DNA of 64,000 nt from Rhabdophis nuchalis (lineage: Eukaryota > Chordata > Lepidosauria > Squamata > Natricidae): the NCBI GenBank assembly GCA_039707465.1, contig CM077644.1, positions 221,793,962 to 221,857,961 on the forward strand, in the 5' to 3' direction. Below, in pieces: positions 57,634 through 64,000 of this stretch. Below the pieces are notes generated by a model. That model did no database searches, had not been told where the DNA came from, and saw only the letters and a program-made list of their open reading frames with translations. A program made the position numbers and the translations under genes. Position 1 is the stretch's first letter. Each line of letters starts with the position of its first letter.

Positions 57634-58485
57634 CCACATTTTTTGGAGTATAAGACAGGGGTCCCCAACCCCCGGGCCGCGGACCGGTGCCAGTCCATGG
57701 CTTGATAGTAACCAGGCCAGAGTGAGCGGCGGAGAGAGTAGCGCAAGCTCCGCTATCCTAGCAGCTGGCCGGGCGTTCCCCGGGGGCAGGACGGGGGCAA
57801 CGGCCTGCATTGGGGGGGGGGGGTTGGGGCACCACCCGGCCCTGCGCAGGGGGAAGGGGCTGGCAGGCCCTCCTGCCAGGGACGCAGCCCGTCCTTCCCT
57901 GCCCCAGCCGAGGATCCTTCGCCCGGGACCCCTGGCAGCTTTCCTGCTCAGTTGCACGTGACCGCCGAACGCATGCAGGGCTCACATGACTCGACTCACC
58001 CGCTGAAGGCTCCCACCGGTCCGCGGAATTTTTTTTTACATGAAACCGGTCCCTGGTGCCAAAAAGGTTGGGGACCCCTGGTATAAGACACACCTTCCCC
58101 CCCCCCCAACCCCTAAAATAGACTGAAAATCTAGATGTGTTTTATACACTGAATACAACATTTTTGACCTTCCGAAATTCCGCCCTTCACCAAAATGGCT
58201 GTGCAGAGCCTGTAGGGGGCTTCCAGAGTGCTCCTGGGGGCTGGGGAGGGCAGAAATGAGAAACAAACGGGCCATTTTTTCCTCAATTTTGCTTCCCCTC
58301 CCCCAGCCCCCAGAAGCACTATATAAGCCTCCTAAAGGCTATTCATGCCCTTTTTGGGGGGAAGGGGGAAATCCGGGCTCGTTTTCATGAAAAAAGGGCC
58401 ATTTTTGGGAGGTCTGTAGAGTGCAAACACTTTTTAAAAAAATGTGCCTCTTCAAAACCTTATGCTCTGAATAATACGATAATTT
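57634..58485. mobile_element. Fold-back MITE (GGAGTATAAGACG family), host of a hAT MITE
   Basis: The same sequence order as 9156-9661: TTTTTTGGAGTATAAGACA at the left, C-rich block, GCCTCCTAAAGGCTATTCAT near 58330, CATTTTTGGGAGGTCTG near 58400. The right inverted repeat is degraded. It is split at 57656-58080 by a hAT-type MITE. Confidence 0.75.
57656..58080. mobile_element. 425-bp hAT-type MITE, intact ends and duplication
   Basis: The ends CAGGGGTCCCCAACCCC and GGTTGGGGACCCCTG are inverted repeats. Perfect 8-bp duplication gtataaga (57648-57655 and 58081-58088). Inside are CGGACCGGTGCCAGTCC and CACCGGTCCGCGG and a GC-rich centre with no transposase frame. Confidence 0.92.
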
Positions 58486-58930
58486 CCTGTATAATAATTT
58501 CAAGCCTACAGCTCTAAAAAAAGGGGGGGGGAAAGATCACTCAGGGATAGAAGGAAGGAATACTTCTGCATAAGACTAATGCAGATTAGTGTGGACATAA
58601 ATAGCATAATGGAGATCACTGGATAAAATAACTTCCTGTAGTGACAGAATGGAGCTAGTGTTCCAAATGCTGCTATTCTCTATTATGGCAAAATCTAAAT
58701 AAACTGCAGGTGAAGAGATGATCTTTATAGAAAAAACATTTTTTTTCTAAAGTTCAGGTTAACAAATTAGGTTCTATAGCTGGGTTCAAACCAGGGTTTG
58801 GAGTCAACAACTCCTACTAGTTCAGCAGGTGGAAACTCCAAATAGACCAGCAGTTGCCCAAATTCAGCTGATGCACCAGTTGCAATATTACCTAGAACAA
58901 AAGACTTTTGCTACAATAACCAATACTTAA

Positions 58931-59290
58931 GGGATGCAGTGGCTCAGTGGCTAAGATGCTGAGGTTGTCAATCAGAAAGTCAGCAGTTCAGTGGTTCAAA
59001 TCCCTAGTGCCGCATAATGGACTGAGCTGCTGTTACTTGTCCTAGCTTCTATTAACCTAGCAGTTTGAAAGCATGTAAAAAATGCAAGTAGAAAAATAGG
59101 AACCATCTTTGGTGGGAAGGTAACAGCATTCCAGGCATCTTCGGCATTTAGTCATGCCGCCCACATGACTATGGTAATGTCTTCAAACAGCGCTGGCTCT
59201 TTGGCTTTGAAACAGAGATGAGCACCACCCCCTAGAGTCGGGAACAATTAGCACATATGTGCAGGGGAACCTTTACTTTTACCTTATTGG
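58931..59290 (+). mobile_element. Sauria-type SINE, full length
   Basis: tRNA-like head with A box TGGCTCAGTGG (58940-58950) and B box GGTTCAAATCC (58993-59003), the family's central block, and a 3' end GGGGAACCTTTACTTTTACC similar to Bov-B LINE tails, the presumed source of its reverse transcriptase. Not a tRNA gene, because the tRNA part does not fold into a full cloverleaf and runs into SINE sequence. Confidence 0.93.
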
Positions 59291-59617
59291 TTATTACCAC
59301 TCAATTTACTCTTCTGCAATGTCCTTTATATAAGTTGCCTGAAAGCTACAGTTAGAGCCTGTGTGCTAACTAGTTCCTCCTGTTGGAAACATATTACATT
59401 TACAATGTGGTTTCCAACAGTGGCTATCAATTACGGTAGCTTCTGGCTGCAGATTTAAAATTCTGATCTTGACTTATAAAGTCCTTTTGTTGATACCTGA
59501 ATACCTATAGCACCACTCGCTTTATACCCTGAACCAGTCCAGCCCATTAACCTTGCTAGAGAAAAAAGAAACAATTTTTACTGCCCCACCAACAGAAAAT
59601 ATAAAAGGAAATGGAAC

Positions 59618-59790
59618 AAGAAAGCCAGCTCGGTGTAGTGGTTAAGACACTGAGCTAGAATGGGAGACAATGAATTCTAGTACCTCCTTAAACACAAAGA
59701 CAGCTGGGTGACCTTGGGCCAGTCACTCTCTCTCATCCTTAGGGAGCCGGCAATGGCAAACTACTTCTGAAATGTCTGCCTATTTAAAGA
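59618..59790 (+). mobile_element. tRNA-derived SINE (MIR/core-like)
   Basis: Head GCTCGGTGTAGTGGTTAAGA, then CAGCTGGGTGACCTTGGGC, CAGTCACTCTCTC, GGCAATGGCAAACTACTTCT and TGTCTGCC. 3' part short. Confidence 0.75.
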
Positions 59791-60318
59791 TTCTGGCTGC
59801 AGCACAAAGTCCCTTCAAACACCAGGCTTTTTACTTCAAGAAGAAATAGGAGTGGGCATTATTTTTGTGCTACAATCAAAGAGCCCAACAGCAGTAGTTA
59901 AATTGGAACTCTGCCTTATCTTGTTAGATAAGTTATAAAATAAGTTATAAAGACAGTCCAGGTCCAAGAATGAAGCGAAATATTGTCTAAAATATTTGTA
60001 GGAAATTTCAGATACCCTACTAACAAAAGCAATGTGTCAAAGACAATTGGACAGAATTCAGAAAGCAGAAAGGGAAATGTTTCTCAGATTATGAGATGGA
60101 CAATGGAGACATCAGAGAAGAAGGAAAATAATAGGTATAGGAGGAAATAAATCCAGAAGACAAATATGAGCCCTGTAGGCAACTACCATAGGTCAAGTGG
60201 TAGACTATCCTGAAATGGAAACAGAGATGATATAATAATAGAAATCTAACCTTTCTCTTTTTACCATCTCCCATGTTTCTGAAATTGTGATGCACAAGGA
60301 AAAATTAAAGTCCCCACT

Positions 60319-60496
60319 CAGTGGTGTATTAACCATTAAGCAGACTAAGCATGTGCTTAGGGCACCAGGCCCAAAGGGGACACTACAAAGTTGAGAAAGA
60401 AAAAATAATAATGCAGATTTGTACAGTATGTATAAAGGAGGATGGCATCAAAATTTGTCAGTGCTTAGGGCACCAATGAACCTTAATCTGCCACTG
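60319..60496. mobile_element. 178-bp hAT-type MITE (CAGTGG/CCACTG ends)
   Basis: Begins CAGTGGTGTATTAACC and ends TTAATCTGCCACTG, with a perfect 8-bp duplication tccccact (60311-60318 and 60497-60504). An internal direct repeat GTGCTTAGGGCACCA occurs twice. Confidence 0.88.
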
Positions 60497-60799
60497 TCCC
60501 CACTGATTGCCATGAGCAGCTACTGTAATATCAAGACATTGTCGTTCTGTGATTTGGGAGCAGGGAGTGCTATGCATCTAGTGTTCTTTAGAGCAGTTCT
60601 GGTACATTTTGTATTCACCGTGAAATTTGACCCCATCTCACATGAGATGTTCAAACTGAATTCATGCTAAGGAGTTGTTTTAGGAGAAATGTTTATTTCA
60701 AGCTTACTTCCTTTTGCAGACAAAAATGCTTTGGTTCAAAATAGGCATGTCCATGGCAGTGACGGAGATTATAGTCCAACAATTCTGGAGAGACCTAAG

Positions 60800-60945
60800 T
60801 TCCAAATGTCTATGGAGATTCCCAATCATCCAGGCCATGGTTGTCCCTATGGTTGCCCTTTTTCAAGAGGCAATTGGACTTTCTGTTTTTTCTTTGAAGA
60901 CGTTTCACTTCTCATTCAAGAAACTTCTTCAGCTTCTCAGAGATG
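60800..60945 (-). mobile_element. Penelope-like 3' tail with hammerhead-ribozyme-like core
   Basis: On the minus strand 60932-60899 reads CTGAAGA, a 6-bp hairpin (GTTTCT / AGAAGT, loop TGAATG), then GAAAC and GTC. This is the hammerhead consensus CUGANGA - stem II - GAAA - stem III - NUH with all invariant core positions present. The tail then runs GTCCAATTGCCTC and ends with GAATCTCCATAGAC. Hammerhead motifs are known in Penelope-like elements. Stem I is short and helix III minimal, so activity is doubtful. Confidence 0.55.
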
Positions 60946-61189
60946 GGAAACATATAATTACATAACATTCATAAAATAATTTCAAATGCTTCCCCATATA
61001 AAATCTTCCTGTGTAAAATAAATTAATAGATTAAAGTAAAACTTTTTCCTCTATTGGTTAATTTCCATATGTATGAAGCAGGGAGATTTGTGTGTCTGTG
61101 TACGGTATATATTAATTGCTGTTTATCTCCTATTACTAATTTGCATACTAAATCAATAATTTACTAATTACTAATTTCCTTGCAACTAA

Positions 61190-62005
61190 CCAGGAAAGGG
61201 ACCTTGGTGTCCTGGTGGACAGCTCAATGAAGGTGTCAACCCAGTGTGCCGCAGCAGTGAAAAAAGCAAACTCATTGCTAGGGATCATTAGGAAGGGTAT
61301 AGAAAATAAGTCAGCAAGTGTCATTTTGCCTCTTTATAAATCTATGGTGAGGCCCCAACTGGAGTATTGTGTACAGTTCTGGTGACCATACCTTCAGAAG
61401 GATATTATGGAAATGGAAAAGGTGCAGAGGAGGGCAACCAGAATGATTAGGGGGCTGGAACACCTTCCTTACCATCTGAGGCTGCAACAGCTGGGCCTCT
61501 TCACTCTAGAACGATGGCGCCTGAGAGGTGACCTGATTGATGTCTATAAAATCATGCACGGACAAAGTAGAAAAGGACAAACTGTTTTCCCTATTGCACA
61601 ACACTAGAACTAGGGGGAACTCCATGAAACCTTTGATAGCTAGACCTCAAACAAATAAGAGGAAGTACTTTTTCACCCAGAGGATCACTGGTCTATGGAA
61701 CTCATTGCCAGAAGAAGTGGTGACAGCTGTCAGCCTCAACACCTTTAAGAAAGGATTAGACGAGTTAATGGAGAGCAAGGGTATCAATGGCTATCATTAT
61801 GGATGCCTAAGGACACCCTCCAGGATGGAGAGATAGGCAGGATATTTCTCAATGCCATTTGCAGGGAATCATAAGCAGGTGAAGACATCTGCTTGGGAAT
61901 ACCCTGAAGCAAATGGTGAGCCATTGTGTGAGACAGAATGCTGGACTGGATGGGCTGTGGCCTGTTCCAGCAAGGCTGTTCTTATTCTTATTTCTTATTA
62001 AAGGC
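61190..62005 (+). pseudogene. CR1-type LINE 3' fragment (L3-like)
   Basis: Frames read DLGVLVDSSMKVSTQCAAAV, LYKSMVRPQLEYCVQFW, VQRRATRMIRGLEHLPYHLR (open 61407-61607), then after a frameshift NSLPEEVVTAVSLNTFKK (open 61537-61836). The 3' UTR has TGCTGGACTGGATGGGC and CCAGCAAGGCTGTTCTTATT with a TTCTTA-type tail. Typical CR1 C-terminal RT; inactive. Confidence 0.88.
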
Positions 62006-62280
62006 AGAATAACATTCAAAATTCAGATCTGTTAGCCCAGTCTGGAGGGTACAGTTCTCTAATCCTGTTCCCTACTTCATTTGGCATGCATATAGTAATT
62101 AAGGGAGGGAGGGGACACAACTGATAATTGTTTCCCTATTCTTACTAAGAGTAAGCATTTTATAATAACTATATCCACACCTCATACTACTTTGGCATCT
62201 CCTGATATAAAACTTGCTAATAAAATAAGCAAATCAATTACAGCTCTTTGGCTTATGATCTATTTGTTATGTGGGATTAA

Positions 62281-62487
62281 GTGATGAACAAATTTGCTAA
62301 CCTTGATATGAATATCAGAAAAGATTTAGCAGATTTACCAGATGCCCCAAAGGATAAATTAAAGGTAAGCATAATAGATCTGATGGGAGCAATCAGGGGA
62401 TGGAAAACAGCCTTCCCAAGAGAAAAGATAGAAGTGGCATCATTCAATCACATTAAAACTGCAAATGGAAAATGCTCTTCAGAATAA
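62281..62487 (+). other. Short open frame of unknown nature (68 aa)
   Basis: Reads MNKFANLDMNIRKDLADLPD and continues through a helical, lysine-rich stretch with GAIRGWKTAF. The composition looks protein-like, but I do not recognise it, and there is no splice-site or repeat context. Could be a pseudogene scrap or chance. Confidence 0.2.
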
Positions 62488-62582
62488 TTAGTGAACCAAC
62501 TCAGCACAAGATAGTCCATGAACCAGGATGATTCCTGTCACTAATTCTTAGGATGCTCCTTTTGGAAATATTGCAAGAAATT

Positions 62583-62861
62583 GGACCTCCGCTCCTTCCG
62601 TCAAAAATTAAAAACGCACTTTTTCTGCTTGGCCGGCCTAGGTTAGTCATCTGTTTATTGTTTTAATCGGGTTTTTAAGGGGTTTAGTTTTTAGTATTTT
62701 GGGTTTTTAGCGCAGGGATAAATTGTTTAATCTGATTTTATATATATTTATGTGTATTTATGTTTGTATGTTTTAATTCCCCTCTGCACCGCTCCAAGTC
62801 CCTTCGGGGAGAGGAAGCGGTCTACAAATTATATTATTTATTATTTATTATTTATTATTTA

Positions 62862-62903
<42 letters not shown>
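62583..62903 (+). mobile_element. L2-like LINE 3' end, compound tail
   Basis: Starts DLRSFRQKLKTHFFCLAGLG-like, then 3' UTR, stem-loop (about 62787-62822), and a tail that begins as ATTT units (62836-62869) and becomes (ATT)n (to 62903). Confidence 0.85.
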
Positions 62904-63035
62904 AATTAAGAGACAGAAGGAGTCACCTTAACTATTCTGGAACCAACATCTTAAAAGCAGACCTTTCAGCAATACCTCAACAATAGACAGAGTATCATTT
63001 GGGCTCTGATAATATTATTAATAATACCTGGCAGA

Positions 63036-63299
63036 TGTAGAAGGATAAGTGGCAGAATGTGGGGGTGGAGTCAAAGAAGGAATCAGCCTAGAATCACTAC
63101 ATAGCCACAAATGGACTAGATTCAGTCAGTCTCTGCTGACCTTTGTCCTAGCACCAAAACGTTGCTAACTGTTAATTGTGTATATTCCTGAGTGTATATA
63201 AGCATGAGAAATAATAAATCAGGGTAATTGGAACTTGGCCCTGGTCTTTCGTGCTTTATACATAAAAGCTAAGGGAATGGGAACACAGCAGGAGCTACA
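63036..63299 (+). mobile_element. LTR-like or promoter-like segment
   Basis: A TATATAAG motif near 63195, then AATAATAAATC near 63212 and a GTCTTTCGTGC end are arranged as in LTRs. TGTAG and CTACA mark possible ends, but no duplication was found. No coding sequence nearby. Confidence 0.3.
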
Positions 63300-63309
63300 C
63301 GGTTTTCAA

Positions 63310-64000
63310 AGAAAATTCTTAGCCTTTGAGCATTGCAAGAGAATTGTGGTTTTGTGGTGACAAAAGCATAAATTCACCTTTTACAGAATATGATTGCCTC
63401 AATATAAGTATATTAATTGATGGCCTTTTAGAGCTGGCTTTTTGTTTTATATTTTTTTAATATAACAGTTATGCTATCAAACACTGACAAGTCGCTGCCA
63501 GGTTTTGGTAGCATCATCTTTCTTAAAAGGCTTCTGAAGCTTCAGGGATGGTGATTCAGGTCCATATGCGATAATAGACAAAATGATACAATTCTTCAAT
63601 CTTGTCATACATGTTGTTTCAAGCTTCTTTCACTTTGCAATCAATTGCGGCAAAACAAAGGGGAGAAGTAGATGGTTCTCATCCAATATCTCTACCATTT
63701 GCAATATATCTTTATTTTAATATTTGACCAACATGAAGTAAAAAAAGGCAATGAAATGAGAAAAATATAACATAAAAACAGCCTGTGCCTGAAAGTCGTA
63801 AGGACAGTAACTATAAAATTAAAATATGGAGAGGTAAATGCCATCAGACTGCTATAAAATTGATATTTATACTACATCAATCTTAAAAAATTAAAAGAAA
63901 TGGCTACAGCAATACAAATCAAAAAGATGAATAAATGGCGGTTAATAACAATAGTGTAAGAGGCATGAATTGGGTTAAATTTCATTGGCTCTAGATGGCA
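63310..64000. other. Upstream intron, no clear feature
   Basis: AT-rich sequence. The minus strand between 63480 and 63640 has a coding-like texture (SPSLKLQKPFKKDDATKTW, with frameshifts), which I cannot assign to a protein. Confidence 0.3.

Noticed and set aside
58931..59010. tRNA gene
   Set aside because: A and B boxes are present, but the sequence continues as a Sauria-type SINE and lacks a complete cloverleaf.

Overview
This window looks like vertebrate intron DNA from a squamate reptile, probably a snake. The clade is inferred from the repeats: tRNA-derived SINEs of the Sauria type, CR1 ends with ATTCT-type tails, L2-, L1- and R4-like LINEs, and many CAG-ended hAT-type MITEs. There is no bacterial, organellar or CRISPR content. 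Long reading frames come almost only from retrotransposons.

The host gene is PARP8 (an ARTD-family ADP-ribosyltransferase), on the minus strand. Six short internal exons, too small for an ORF scan, can be read with canonical splice sites and matching phases. In transcript order they are 43340-43303, 36040-35951, 32806-32736, 24220-24143, 8059-7965 and 2236-2176. Together they give 433 nt, about 144 codons of the N-terminal region upstream of the catalytic domain. The first exons were not found and probably lie beyond position 64000. The exons after 2176 probably lie before position 1. Everything else is intron or far-upstream intron.

The dominant repeat is a GC-rich L2-like LINE with a single EN-RT reading frame, a 3' stem-loop and usually an (ATT)n tail. 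About fifteen pieces are present. 25401-29019 has an intact 1086-codon frame. 9801-13359 is near full length with one frameshift. 15834-18590 is scrambled. The rest are 5'-truncated 3' ends on either strand (1249, 16640, 20616, 21618, 38672, 41472, 47500, 53396, 55266, 55788, 62583) plus one head fragment (55482).

Other layers are SINEs (7552, 24885, 30105, 33245, 58931, 59618), CR1 ends (33832, 48490, 61190), degraded R4-like LINE (49380-51945), an L1 3' fragment (52353), other degraded LINE pieces (21310, 56600), LTR-like segments (31999, 34777, 63036), Penelope-like tails with hammerhead-like cores (3236, 15180, 44400, 60800), TA-flanked MITEs (4790, 9671, 31644, 42276, 46809), hAT-type MITEs with 8-bp duplications, fold-back elements (9156, 44662, 57634) and microsatellites, most of them attached to LINE tails.

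The best structure is in the nesting: several insertions can be ordered in time from intact target-site duplications. I see no new gene system. The points most worth checking are the intact LINE, its hairpin inside the coding start, the hammerhead-like cores and the L1/L2 composite insertion.
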